A stretch of 64,000 bases of DNA. It comes from Amyloporia xantha (Eukaryota > Basidiomycota > Agaricomycetes > Polyporales > Adustoporiaceae). The notes under the pieces were generated by a model. That model had not been told where the DNA came from. It was given only the letters and a program-made list of their open reading frames with translations, and made no database searches. Position numbers and translations under genes: made by a program. Shown in pieces: positions 47,462 to 59,664 of the stretch (position 1 is its first letter; each line of letters opens with the position of its first letter). The stretch spans positions 1,116,001 to 1,180,000 of the forward strand of contig JAYKKR010000008.1 of assembly GCA_036971615.1 (NCBI GenBank), written 5' to 3'.

Positions 47462-49635
47462 ATGGCACCCGAAAGCTACTATATCGGCGTCGACGTTGGC
47501 ACAGGCTCTGTGCGTGCCGGCCTCGTCAAGCAGGACGGCACGCTCGTTGCGTCTTCAACCGAAGCCACCATCACATACCGCGATCCCAATGATCATCGCA
47601 TATTCGAGCAGTCCACCAATAATATCTGGTCTGGAATGTGCAAGACGATCAAGGCCGTACTCGCAGAGGCCAAGGCCGCACCATCTGATGTGAAGGGCAT
47701 CAGTTTCGATGCGACCTGCTCACTCGCTGTGACTGACATGAACGGTGACCCCGTCGTGGTGACGAAGGGTGATCAGCTGGGCGAGATCGGCGACCGCAAC
47801 ATTATTTTGTGGGCAGATCACCGAGCAGAGCAGGAGGCGGAGCTCATCAATAGCACCGGATCGGTCGTCCTAGACTATGTCGGTGGTACTATGAGTGTGA
47901 GCGGTCGATTATTTCCCTTGGTATTATCGTAAGATGCCTGATACCTTCTTCCAGCTCGAGATGGAGATCCCCAAGACTCTTTGGCTTAAGAAACATATGT
48001 CTGCAGAGCGCTTCTCTCGCTGCCAGTTCTTTGACCTCCCAGATTTCCTCACGTACCATGCCACGGCCGATAACACCCGCTCATGCTGCTCTCTCACGTG
48101 CAAATGCTCTTTCGTGCCTACGAAAGCCGGGTGGCAGGCGGAATTCTTCCAGAGGATCGGCCTGGAGGATTTCCCGAAGAATAACTACAGGCAGATGGGG
48201 GGTGCGGACAGGGTGCTCACGGCAGGTATGCCTATTGGCAATGGCTTGTCGAAGAAGGCAGCAGCGGAGATGGGCTTGGTCGAGGGGACGCCCGTAGGGA
48301 GCGGAGTGATCGATGCGTGTGTGCACAAGTTCATATTGCCACATGCCCATTGCTGACCCGGAGTAGCTATGCAGGATGGCTCGGCACGGTTGCTGCGCGG
48401 TACAAGGAGAATGGCAAGCTCGTAGAGAAGATTCCTTCCATAGATGAATCGCGGCATCGTCTCGCAGCTTGCGCTGGTACGAGTACTTGTCACATAGTTC
48501 AGGTAAGGATACGCGACTAGTCATCTTACCTCAGTTATTGATTTCCTTCTCAGAGCAAAGATGGTATATTCGTCAATGGAGTATGGGGACCGTACAAGGT
48601 CCGTCCTGTGTACACCTCATTGTGCAGCGGAATGAATTAATGTGATGGCTTCAGGATGCTGTTTTCCCAGGATGGTGGATGAACGAAGGTGGTCAATCCT
48701 CCACCGGCCAGGTAAGTTTACCTATCATGAACCGATATTTCTCCGCTAACTAAGTGAGCACAGTTGATCGACTTCATGATTACGACACACCCTGCATATC
48801 CTAAACTCAAGGAGCTTGCTGAACAGCAGAACACCAATATTCATGAAGGTGCGTATTCCTCCATACCCCTGCACATATGAGTTCCTGCTGACACGTATTC
48901 AGTGTTGCAAAATGAATTGAACAAGCTTTGTGAAGAGAACAAGGTCGACAGCTGGACGGAGCTCACGAAAGATATGCATTTCTACCCCGATCTTCACGGT
49001 AACCGCTCGCCTATTGCTGACCCTCGCATGCGCGGCATGTTGATGGGTCTCGCTCTCGTACGTCTTAATCTGCGCATTACCCGCACCGCTTACTCACTCT
49101 TACGACACTTGACGACTTAGGACGACGGCCTCGGTGACCTGGCGCGTAAATTTAACCTCACGCTCGAGGCGATCGCGCTGCAAACGCGGCACATCGTCGA
49201 CCAGATGAACGCCTCGGGTCATGCGATCACGGCGATCTACATGTCTGGCGGACAGGCGAAGAACCTCATGCTCATGCAGCTCTTCGCGAATACGTGCGGG
49301 ATGCCTGTGGTCCTTCCGGAGAACAGCGGGGCGGCCGTCGTCCTCGGAGCGGCTATGCTCGGCCGGTTCGCGGCGGAAAGCGGTAAGAAGGGGAAGATGA
49401 CCGAGGAGGAGCAGGGCGAGGCGTTGTGGAACATCATGGTGCGTGCTCACACCGCAGGCGAGACCCAGGCAACGTCCTGACACCTACACAGGTCGAAATG
49501 ACACCGCCAGGAACGGTGATCGCGCCTTCTGCGACCCCCAAGGAGAAGAAACTGCTCGAGGCGAAGTACAAGATCTTCCGGGAGTCTATCGACATCCAGT
49601 ACCGATGGCGGAAGCAGATGGAGGAGGCAGCATAG
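47462..49635 (+). CDS. FGGY-family carbohydrate kinase (ribulokinase-like)
   Basis: Nine exons: join(47462..47896, 47955..48316, 48367..48502, 48554..48598, 48655..48711, 48764..48848, 48903..49057, 49121..49438, 49492..49635), 578 residues. The actin-like ATPase fold is visible: phosphate-1 motif GVDVGTGSVRAG at residues 9-20, SFDATCSLAV, LWADHRA (substrate side), the central GWWMNEGGQSSTG, and the C-terminal MSGGQAKN and GAAVVLGAAMLG. It matches the YDR109C/FGGY branch, reported to phosphorylate D-ribulose, rather than glycerol or xylulose kinases; that substrate is from family knowledge. Internal insertion CCSLTCKCSF near residue 195 is typical of the branch. All introns are GT-AG and in phase. 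Confidence 0.93.
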
Positions 49636-49938
49636 CAGGCGGTCGCTATGACTCTCGAATTAGAAGTGTCGAAAAGAGGCACACATGTATCATCAATGTA
49701 AATTCCACACTCTGGTAGACAATAGAAGCCTTCCCGGCGGATTTCGCTCTGGACACCCGAGGCAGTAGCTTACGAGATATTTCAAGGCGACAATAGGTTT
49801 TCTCAGAATGCGTTATTCTCGTGGATGAGGCATAAGTCATGATGCATATGCAAATCGCTGCATACAAGCTTTTTGTGACAAGTGCAGAGGTAAAGTGGCA
49901 TAGAAAGAGCAATGCAAAAACAATCCGACGACAAGCCC
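49636..49938. other. Convergent 3' flanks of the FGGY kinase and uL2 genes
   Basis: About 300 bp between two convergent genes; no gene is seen. Confidence 0.55.
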
Positions 49939-50936
49939 TTATACCTCCTTGACCTTGACAGTACCCCGCAGCAGACCAGTCTACAATTTCCCTCAAGTCA
50001 AAACGTAGCACAATCGCAGGGAATGACACAGTACGTACCCGGCGGGCGGCAATAAGACCGACTTTCTGACCGGGGACAGCGGAGCGTGCGATTGTCGAGG
50101 CCTTACCGATATGCTGGTGGTTACCACCACCGTGAGGGTGATCAACCGGGTTCATGGCAACACCACGAGTGCGGGGCCAGCTGGTACGCGAGGATCAGCA
50201 GCTGCATATATACGGATATCGAGGACGGAACGCACTTGTAACGCTTGGCCTTGTATTTGTGGAACGCACGACCAGCCTTAAGCAGGGGCTTGTCGATACG
50301 TCCACCACCAGCAACGATACCGATGGTTGCTCTGCAGCTTCCCGACACGGTCTTCTTCGCCCCACTGGGCAGACGGATACGGGTCTTGTTCTCATCGGGC
50401 GAGTGGCCGATGACGGTAGCGTAGTTGCCGGACGTCCGTGCGAGGGCACCACGGTCGCCGGTCTTCTCCTCCACGTTACTCACGATCGTACCCTCAGGGC
50501 ACTGCGAAACGGGCAAGACGTTGCCGACGGCGAGTTGGGCCTTCTTGCCGGCGTAGACGAAAGCACCCGTGTGAAGACCCTCAGTAGCGATGAAGGTCTC
50601 CTTGCGGAGCTTGTACCGGTAGGGGTCGCGGAAGACGACACGGGCAAGGGGAGCACCACTTTACAGGTGAAAATTAGGGATCGGCTTTCAAAATGTTGCG
50701 ATTCCCTGGGGAGCACGTACCGGCCAGCATCGTGGATAATCTCCTTTACAATACCCTTCACGTATCCATTGCGTTCCGCGAAGTCAAGAGCACGGAATTG
50801 CGCAGGCGACTTATTATGGTGGGTATGCGCCTTGAACTGCGGTCGCAATAAAGCGGTTTGTCAGGGTCCAAGACGGGGCGCAAGCAGGACGTACGATAGC
50901 GTGAGAGCGCCTCTGTGCCCGAATAACCCTACCCAT
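49939..50936 (-). CDS. RPL2: 60S ribosomal protein uL2 (yeast L2, human L8)
   Basis: Five exons: complement(49939..49980, 50039..50180, 50236..50658, 50721..50836, 50895..50936), 254 residues, the standard length. It starts [14 protein letters not shown] and contains [69 protein letters not shown], and the hallmark [17 protein letters not shown], whose histidine lies near the peptidyl-transferase centre. It ends RGTVKVKEV. Role: universally conserved large-subunit protein needed for tRNA binding and peptidyl transfer. All junctions are GT-AG and in phase. Confidence 0.98.
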
Positions 50937-52653
50937 TGTTCAATCTGCAAGGGACGTGTGAGCCAGTGCCCGAATGACGGTTGAAGGTGAAACCAAGAAA
51001 TGAAGTGCATCCAGAGGTGACCGACAGCATCCAGCCCAGTTTTCGGTCAAAATCGACCGCGATTTCTCGCCAGAGCAGAGCCGAACGTCCATAGATCCTC
51101 TCTGTCGACCCACTGCAGTGAGATAGGAGGGCATACTCACATTGTTGCTGGTCGGAGACGTGGATGACGGTGTCGGTGTATTTTCTATTTGGGTGTTGTT
51201 TGGGGAACTCGCAGTGCTTATCACGTGACCGGGGCGGGCGGCGGGGCGCTTTCCACTCGATCATTCTTTGGCATCGCGCTTCTATTTGTCGAGCGCCCTG
51301 TTGCGCTATTTCTGCGGAAATCTTATAGTCACAAAAAGCACTCGGTCCTATCAGCAGTCAGGGGGAATAATCTGTCTGATTCTGTCATGGATGACTATCA
51401 TGGTGTCATGGAACACGTATTGTTTCTACCGATAGAAGGGAAGGAATGTCTCGTCCGCACTCACGCTGACGATTTCCCGTGTGCAAATGACTGAACATTA
51501 TTGGATGAGGCGAACAGTGGTTTTACGGTCGGCTTCCCCTGCTCTCCTCCCACCTGCTGAGTCGAGTGTCATACTTCATATCTCAACTCTGCCGGGAACT
51601 AAACCACGGCAGTCCTGGCGGTGCCTTGTGGCGCTAGTAACGATCGGGAATTTGTTGCATTCTCGACATGTCGTATGTGCTGCGCGGCGTCAAAGCCTGC
51701 GACGAAACTGAGGGCTGACCGGAGAAGATAAGGTACGTCCAGAACATGTCTCCTGATTGATTTGTGCGGACTCGCCTCGTATGGCAGACAGGTCTCTGAT
51801 CTGGACATGAGACGGGCGTTGGAGGGTTCACACCCGAACGGCAGAGACTCTGGGCTTGCGGAGGACCCCTGCTGATATGGGAAGCGTCTGAGAAGGGTCA
51901 CATTGTCGCCTGGTGGTGTAGTGCAGGTAACGCTGCAGCGGAAGGGGAATGTCTTGGAATGTATTAGTGATGGAAAGAAGCGGACGCGCTCGCCGCGGTA
52001 CCTTCGATTCCCACTTCAACTAAGGTTGCTCTTATCGAACGCGGGACTGGAGAGCGTTTGAGTGGATGGTGCGACAGGGATCCTATGACATATGGACCTT
52101 TCGCCTGGTCGTTTCATTTTGTATCGGGAAGGGGACGAGATTCCGTGATCTGAAGGGACGATTGGATGAAATCGATCACGCTGCGTAAATGTGTTCTCGA
52201 GTGCCACGATCTTTATATAAATCGGAAAGGGCGTGGTTGCTGTGTGCGTGGCGGTAGGTATATAAGAGAGCGAGGTTGAGAGGCGGAAGAGCCAGCCCAA
52301 GGCGAACCCCCCTGGACGACAATGGGCGGCACTGGGGCTGCGGATTCGCACTCAGCGCCGTTGGGCGTGTTCGAAAGTCTCACGCGCAGAGCCGCGTGCG
52401 CAGCTCTCTGCCCTCTCCCCCAAGCCTTCGACGACTCTCCAGGCCTGTGCTGCACCGGCCCAAATTGGGTCTCCTCCTCTCGCCTCCGCCCTGGGGAAAA
52501 CATAGCACACCGCTCCCGCCCGACCCACCCCCTGTTCTGGCTCCCTGTCGGCCTCCCTCTCCCGGTCCCTTCGGCCGCTAGTTCACCCCATCTTTTCACA
52601 GCGTGGACGTCCTCTGCGCTCTTCGTCTCTATATCCGGTGATTCCAGATTACC
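50937..52653. other. Divergent upstream region of uL2 and the SSXT gene
   Basis: Contains the uL2 promoter near 50940-51260 and the SSXT promoter on the right. Two TATA-like boxes face the SSXT gene: TTTATATAAATC at 52212-52223 and GTATATAAGAG at 52258-52268. From about 52310 the plus strand becomes GC- and CT-rich, probably a leader of some 370 nt. Open frames here are Pro/Arg/Ser-rich shadows. Confidence 0.5.
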
Positions 52654-54409
52654 ATGATACATCTCGATCGGGGTCATTCCTCTGCTATCGCTCGTCATCC
52701 CAAGTCAAATTTGATTCTGGCGGATCCCACCCATGCTGATCAGCATCCCCTCCTCGCTTGGTCAGCGCCCACCCGTAATGACCCTCCATTCTATCAGGGA
52801 CACCAGGAGCCTTACTCCTTGCCAGGCGATTCCACAAAGCACCCAGCACCATCTGACCCACCTGCCCCTAACGCAGACTCCGCACCCAACCTAGGGCCAA
52901 TCACCCCTGCCGACACAGAGGATCCCAAGTTGCCCGAAGCCTCACCCTCCAGCCCCGCCGATGTCCCCTCCCCCGCCCCCGCAAGCTCGTCTTCTCTCAC
53001 CCCACCACCCGACACGGCGACGCCCCGGAGTGCTCTCGTAGAGGTGGACAACGTGGATGGGCCGTCGGGTGAGTCGAGACAGGAGGGGGCGCAAGATCAG
53101 GCGGAAGAGGGCAAGGACAAAACAGTGACTGCTGAGGAGGTGGACAGAGCGTCGAGACAATCGACCCCTCTCAGCGAGCTGTCGTCCGCGCCAGATGATG
53201 ATGTTCAGGAGAACGATGTCAAAGACGAGGGTGCCCTGCCACCTAAGGATGGCCCGGCAAAGTCTGAGACAACCCGTGAGCGAGATGTTCTGCAGGGTAA
53301 TACAAACGAGTCGGCATCAACCACAAAGTCCGCTGCAGCAGCGTCGTCATCTCAATCCCCACGAGAAGCTCTGGCTGAGACTTCTTCACAACCGAGCAAT
53401 GTCGCGGACTCTCGACCTCAAGACTCGCACCCACTATCGGCTTCTCGTCAGTCGTCGTCCGCCTCGAACCTGCTTTCGCAGCAAGACGTTCAGTTTTCCA
53501 ACAACAAATCATCGTCTTCTACTCCACTGCCATCTCTTCCCACACCGTCTGCAGGCTCCAATTCATTCGATCCTAAGGTCGTGACGGTTCTGGAACTGAA
53601 CAACCAATTACTGAGGTAATGTATGCCGTTGAATCTTCCATACCTCCGCTGACGATAATTCAGTGTCCTGATGGCCTTTCAAGCTCGTGGCGTAGTCCCA
53701 GACGTTCCTTTACATACCGAGTACGCGCCACGCCACACCTCCACAGATCAGAGCCCTTCACTTATTGTCAACTTTAGATACGCTTCCCGTCTGCAGTCAA
53801 ATCTGGCTTGGCTTGCGGCAGCGGCAGATGCAAATCCTCAGGCTGTATGTTCTTCGTGCCCATGACAATTCTGGTTCTCAATGACATATATGTGTACAGA
53901 GTCGGGGAACATGGCCACTCCCCAATATGACAGCCCCCACACCTGTGGATTTTATGTCCACGGAGCGGATACAGCAGCTGTACACCGAGTTGCCGTCCAT
54001 ATTTGCCAAGGAGATCGCACGTCGATTGGCACCAGGGATTCCGGCAGCGGCATCGCCTTCGCAAGGCGACCTTCTGAGCGGAAAGCTGAAGCGAGACCGA
54101 CCGGATGAACTGCTCCCCGACTTGTCCCATAAACGGCGCGACACGGGCGAACACAAGGTATTGACACCCAATGTACCTGTTCCTCCGCAGATGCCCCCGC
54201 CTGTCCCTCATCTTGCGTCAAACGTGATGCCCTATGCAGCTAGCACGCCCGTCCCTACACCCAACCTTCAGGCGGGGCCTACAGGTCAAATCGGCAGTCC
54301 GTCGATGCCGCCACCGTCAGTACCTCCCGGCTTGATGGCCAATACAAATGAGCAGATGATTGCGATGCGGGAACGTACACGGCAGATGCAGCTCAGGCAA
54401 GCTATGCAG

Positions 54410-54464
<55 letters not shown>

Positions 54465-55923
54465 AACAGCAGCACCAGCAACAGCAGGCAGAGATCAATC
54501 GGCAGATGTCCCCTCAGTCGATGCCACAGCAGCAAGGGTCGTCAATGCAGAATATGCCAGGGCAGAACATCGCTGGACCTTCGTCATTAGGTGCAAACAA
54601 CCTGACACCGATGCAACTCGCTTCTCTGAATCAGATAGGGCCAACTGCGGTGCAGAACTATCAGATTCTGCAGACCCACACCCATCCACTGGTGCAGTAT
54701 TTGATCAAGCAAGTTCCTGGCTTCTTGGGGCTCCCGCTCCGCGAGCAGCTGCAACATATGCAGAAGGCGCAGGTCAGTATTATTTCTCAAGCGACGTGAA
54801 CCGGTAGCTCACCACGGTATTCATTAGGCGATGATCCAGCAGCGACAACAGATGCAGAATCAGCGACCAAACGCCCAACAGCCCGGAGGATTGCCGCAAG
54901 GATTTATGCAACCTGGCATGCAGTCCTTCTCCAATGCTGGGATGTCATCCGGTTCAATGCCCAATCAGAGTACGAGCCCTACAAGATCGTCTCCGCTTTC
55001 GCAAAATCCGATGCAGGGCCAGTCCGCGGCTGGAGGATTCCCACTCACGAATCATGGATCAAATTCCGGAATGGATTCTCGCCTGGCCGGGGCTCACGCC
55101 ACAGCAGCAGATGATGTTCGCCAATATGAACCAACAGCAGCGGCAAATGGTGCTCATGCAACAGCAGCAGAACATGATGCGCGCGGGCAATCCGTCGAAT
55201 CCTGTGATGACCAATCCGATGCTTGCCGCGGCCCAGGAGATGCGACAGCAGCAACAGCGGATGGCTCAGGTGAATATGTCACACAACGCCGGTTCTCCCA
55301 TCCCTGGCGTGGATGGCAATCAGTTCCCTGCTCTCCGTTCGAACCCGGCGGTCCCTGGCATTGCGAGGAGTACGCGGACCCCGTCAGACTCGGCACCTTC
55401 ACCGGGGGTGTCGCAGAGGATATCTGGGCATTCGCCAGAGGACTTCCAGCGTGCGTTAATGATGCAGCAGGCCCAGCAACGCGGCATGACCCCGCAGATG
55501 CAGCAGACTGCTGGATTCGGGCAGATGAACTGGCCACAGAACAACCAGCAGCAAATGTCGCAGATGTCGCAGATGTCGCATATGGGCCATAACCAGGGCT
55601 CGTATGGGATGTCACCACCGAACAGCGCAGGCCCGACGCATGGTGGATTCGGTGGGATGCAAGGCGGGATGCAAGGTGGGATGCAGGGTGTGCTGTCTCC
55701 TGCTCAGGTCGGCGGTCAAAATCAGTGGCAGCAAAACACCGGTAACGGACAGTTCCCATTCGTCCCACCGTCTTCGGCGGCGGGCCACCATCATTCCGAC
55801 GCAGGAATAACGCCGCGACAGACTTCGGCGACGCCGGCCCCATATCAACAGTTTGCTCAAAACAGCCCTCAAGCTGATCAGGGAGGCATGGGCGACCTGG
55901 ATATATTTAATTGGAATCAGTAG
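52654..55923 (+). CDS. SS18-like protein with SSXT domain, Q/M-rich (probable SWI/SNF subunit)
   Basis: Exons: join(52654..53615, 53664..53720, 53778..53844, 53900..54772, 54828..54922, 55017..55923), about 986 residues. The first 310 residues are disordered Ser/Pro/Asp. Residues about 310-365 carry VLELNNQLLRVLMAFQ, then HTEYASRLQSNLAWLAAAADAN, matching the SSXT pattern of SS18 (stacked helices ending LxxLAxxADAN). Next come FMSTERIQQLYTELPSIF, a polyglutamine run at 54406-54487, MQLASLNQIGPTA, and a Gln/Met/Gly-rich tail ending GDLDIFNWNQ. SS18 is a BAF/SWI-SNF subunit; such a role here is inference. Between about 54922 and 55050 the frame changes. I join it by a 94-bp intron with a weak donor; a 1-nt indel is equally possible. 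Confidence 0.78.
54406..54487 (+). repeat. CAG/CAA microsatellite coding polyglutamine
   Basis: About 25 consecutive glutamine codons broken by one histidine codon, mixing CAG and CAA. It lies in the SS18-like gene. Confidence 0.95.
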
Positions 55924-56436
55924 CCTCACTTAAGGGGCTGTGTTCCGACTCTGCTTTCCCACCTCTCACTGTGCCTTGTTTTCGTTGACTGCCTAAGCTA
56001 TTCGGCAGCCGTGCATATCGTACTGTACATATGGTGTCTGCCCTTCAGTCCTTCTCTCGTATTTTGCTTGCTTTTTGGTTTCTCCAGTCGTTCCGGTATA
56101 ATATCTGTATCGTAGGAAGGCTGATTGCTGTCGCAGTGATATTGATACCTAGCTGTTGTATGTCGATAATCTGTTATGGCAACTACATGAGTACACCGGA
56201 TTGCATCGCCTTCGTGCCAAGGTAGCGTCTATCAGGTACAACAAGGACTTCAACTTCTTTGATATGCGTGTGTGCATTGACAGCTGTACGTGTCAGTTGT
56301 AACCGCCGGGTCATGACTAGGCTTATGGCAGATTCCGTTCTCTTCTCAGCCATATATCCGTCGCACTTGTCTTCAGCATGACCTGACTTCTGATCTAACC
56401 TCATTGAACGTCTCTTGGAAGTTGGAACTCGTCAAA
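55924..56436. other. 3' flank of SSXT gene and SH3-gene promoter
   Basis: T-rich 3' flank to about 56200, then upstream region of the SH3 gene. No gene is seen. Confidence 0.5.
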
Positions 56437-57558
56437 ATGGTCTTCGCCAACCTATCCTCTCATGAAAAAGATGCGTTCTTCTCTCTACTTGATGAGTTGA
56501 GTGGTCTCACGCGGAGCGCGATTCAGCTGATCCACGCAATCGGCCATTTGTGTATCATGACATCCTGACGGATTCCTTTGCAGATACTTTTCGTCGCGCC
56601 CTGATCTTTTGGCCAGCGCAGGCAATGGTGTGAGCTCAGATGCCGGGCGCGCTGTTGCCACTTCGGCGCTGCAGAACGCATTTAGCAGGGCTAGCCCACA
56701 AGACGTGGCATCGGCGGTCAATCATGCCAGTGGCTTCAAGCGATCCGTTCCCAGTGCTCCTGTAAGTAGACTGACACCTAGTATAAGACCTGGAACGTTG
56801 AACAAGTATTTGCCGGCGCCTGGAGGGTGCACAGCCATCCAATGTGGATATCGCCAGCTCCGCAGGTCGCGTAGCGGCAGCTGCTGCAGCGTTCGGTGCA
56901 CCCCCTACCCCGGCGCCTCGCCCGCCCGCCCGCAGAACAACGGGATCCGAAGAGCAGTTGGTCCCTCAAAAGGTGAGCCCGACTCACTGCTTGCCACATC
57001 ATGAATTTCATGTATCGAGCGGCTGCAATCATGCAGAAATTTGGAGATGTCGACATCTCTTCGGGGAAAGCGATGTTCTCATCTCTGCGTAATTCCACGG
57101 TAAACAAAAGCGCTACGCCGCCACCAGTAGCAGCACCCACACCCCCTGCGTTTGCCAGGAAGAACAACTTTGCGCCGCCACCCGTGAGGCGAATGGACTC
57201 TACCGCGTCAAAAGTGAACAAGACACCATCGCCGCCGCCGCCGCCGCCTCCTCCGGTGAGACCACGGCAAGAAGAAGTGGAAGGAGATTGGGCGGAAGTC
57301 ATATATGATTACTCCAGTGATGTGCGGGGTTGATCAAGTTCGTCTTACAATTGATACTGAAGATCCTCATAGGATCCCGGAGATCTCGAGATACAAGCGG
57401 GCCACAGACTACTCATCGTTGACAGGACTTCGGATGACTGGTACGTGATTCTCGCGATATTCAACTGAAATTGGTCCTGATGATGGCAATGCAGGTGGAC
57501 GGGCGAAATGGACGGTAGAAGGGGTCTTGTTCCCGCTGCTTATGTCAAATTATTGTAA
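56437..57558 (+). CDS. SH3-domain protein (Lsb/Pin3-like), Pro-rich
   Basis: Six exons: join(56437..56495, 56584..56761, 56835..56972, 57037..57321, 57373..57440, 57495..57558), 263 residues. A helical head (MVFANLSSHEKDAFFSLLDEYF) is followed by Ala-rich low complexity, ARKNNFAPPPVRR, a run of eight prolines, and a C-terminal SH3 domain of about 55 residues: AEVIYDYSSDDPGDLEIQAG, DDWWTGEMDGRRGLVPAAYV. The ALYDY-like, WW and G-x-x-P-x-x-Y positions are all present. Fungal proteins of this shape bind Las17/WASP and act in actin patches; assignment to that subfamily is inference. The W-W pair is formed exactly across the last intron (TG|G), confirming the splice. Confidence 0.88.
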
Positions 57559-58114
57559 AATGGGCCCTGTGCGAGTTGCTAGTACGTTGTGCTGCCCGTC
57601 CATGCTATCCTGACAGCTTGTTTGAAGATGCCGGCGCATGTTGTTTTTATTCATGTAGTATTTCTATGATATCTACCAGTGGACTATATACTACCTATGT
57701 ATCGCGCCATGTGTAGACGTGTCTTCCGATGCTAGAGTCACCGACGACCGTCAGCCTCCTGTCAGCGGTCAAAGACGCAACGTTCGGTATACATGAGTGC
57801 GCTGTCGGGGTCACTTCTCCCCTGCATTCTGCCTTCTTATCTGTCAACTGCAGTGCTTTTTACTCGCGACATTCGTGCTGTTCATTTGCTATTCACCTTC
57901 GCATATTTCACAGGACTCGATCGAGGTCCTTTGACGCGACGCGTCTGTTTGTTTGTGCGCACCGTCGATCGGCTTGGTTGAAGTATAAAGCCCGGTCGTC
58001 TGTTCGCTCTGCTCTCTGCGCTCCGTCCGTTTTCTTTTCTCTTTGCTCTCTTTTGTCCCTCGACGGGCACCTCCACCTCTAAAATACCCCACTCTCCCTC
58101 ATAATAATTCCAAC
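57559..58114. promoter_or_regulatory. Promoter of the Pcl1-type cyclin gene
   Basis: A TATA-like GTATAAAGCCC lies at 57983-57993, about 125 bp before the start codon. It is followed by a pyrimidine-rich tract (TTTTCTTTTCTCTTTGCTCT, about 58029-58048) as seen at strong fungal promoters. Left of 57700 is the 3' flank of the SH3 gene. Confidence 0.6.
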
Positions 58115-59664
58115 ATGTCTTTAGATCGTCGTCATCCTGCGTCTCTCCTGCCTAGATCCACGCACAACCCGGAGTTGGTTGACCTCATGCGCCAGCCCGT
58201 GTCGTACGACATGATCTGCTACATTGCGCTGCAGGCGACGAGGGTCATCCGGCTGGGCGAAGAGTCTGGTCAGAGTCTGCCGACGCCGCCTCACACCCCG
58301 CAGAAGGTGACGTTCAACGAGAACGAAGTGCTCCAGGTTCAGCCTCAGTCGCCGACCCTGCCTTCGCTCCAGGACTTCATTATCATGATCGTGCAGGCCT
58401 CCAATGTTCAGGTTCCTACTCTCTTAACAACCCTGATCTACCTCGAGCGGCTTCGGTCAAAGCTGCCCAAGATGGCGAAGGGTATGTCCAGTTCGAACTC
58501 GTTTCTTCCGTTCTCACCGTCTCACTGCTAGGTATGCCTTGCACGAGGCATCGAGTGTTCCTGGCGACCCTCATTGTTGCTGCGAAGTATCTCAACGATT
58601 CTTCGCCGAAGAACAAGTGTTGGGGCGCGTACGCAAGCCTGTTCGACCTTGCGGAGATCAATCTCATGGAGAAGCAGCTCTTGTACCTTCTTGATTATGA
58701 CCTGCGCTTCGACGAGCTTGAGGCTATCTTGCACTTTACGCCCTTCATGCCGAAGCTCTCGTCTCCCAGTGTTACATCTGCGAAGGAAGCTCGGGCTACT
58801 GCTGTCAGCCGCGCTAAGGCTAGAGTTCAAGCCCACATCTCGTTGCCGCCCACACCGCCGCACGATGCTGCAGCTCCTCTGCCTTCGCCGGCTCCTTCTC
58901 TGTCTGGTGTTCAACGGCTCATGAAGCGGATCTCTACTCAGTACCTTGGTGTGCCTTCTGCTTCTGGCAACAGCCCGCACACTAAATCTGTGGCTCGCGA
59001 GTTCTCAAGTAGCAGTTCCGATGGCGCTAGTACCAGTGGCGACTCTGAGGCTGGCTCCCTGACATCTGACAGCGGCTCTTCTGCCCCTAGCTCTCCGGAC
59101 TCGTCTGACTGCGAAGTCGAAGTCAAGGATAACAGCCGCAACGAGACTGCCGACAGGAAGTTCACTCTGCAACCTGTCCCGTCATATGCATTCAGGCAAG
59201 GTAGAAAAACCTCAGCGGCTTCGACTTGTACTATCAAGTCTGACGCGACAGTGTCTGAGGTCAGGAAGCCTTCTGGTCTAAGCAACAGTCTTTCTCGGGC
59301 TTCGTCGCCTTCGCCAACAGGGACTGACGAGGTTTGCGACGGAAGGTCTGGCGTCGGAAGAGGCATGGGGCCGCTGCGGGCGAACACATATGCTCTCGGG
59401 CAGCAGGCGCATGTTGCAGCCTCGCTGACACCAAGCGCAACAATGCCCGCTATGCCGCGCAACGCCTCCGATGTCGGCCCCTCCTCTGGCGGATTTCTCA
59501 GCAGGATGTTTGGCACGGCGAACAAGGGTCAAGAGAAGGACAAGGACAGAGACAGCGCGGACAGCGCGGAGCCGTCGGAGACACACGGTGTCAGCAGCGC
59601 ATTCCGTCGGCTCGCGCATTCCAAGTCGGCTCTGTTTCGCAACCAGCCTCAAGTGCAGGCCTAG
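58115..59664 (+). CDS. Pcl1/Pcl2-type G1 cyclin, Pho85 partner
   Basis: Two exons, join(58115..58481, 58532..59664), 499 residues. The cyclin box (about residues 80-190) has [65 protein letters not shown] and [18 protein letters not shown], the classic Pcl1/Pcl2 arrangement. TPPHTP sites precede it. The long tail is Ser-rich with acidic and SP sites ([14 protein letters not shown]). Family role: G1 cyclin that activates Pho85 for cell-cycle entry and polarised growth. The single 50-bp intron interrupts the box after KMAK. Confidence 0.92.

Noticed and set aside
51189..52350. Several frames between uL2 and the SSXT gene
   Set aside because: No motifs, conflicting strands, and the region has promoter features.
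54831..55592. Continuous 253-codon frame as the true C-terminus of the SS18-like protein
   Set aside because: After about 55050 it is Ala/Asp-rich shadow sequence; the competing frame has coherent Q/M-rich text and a natural end.
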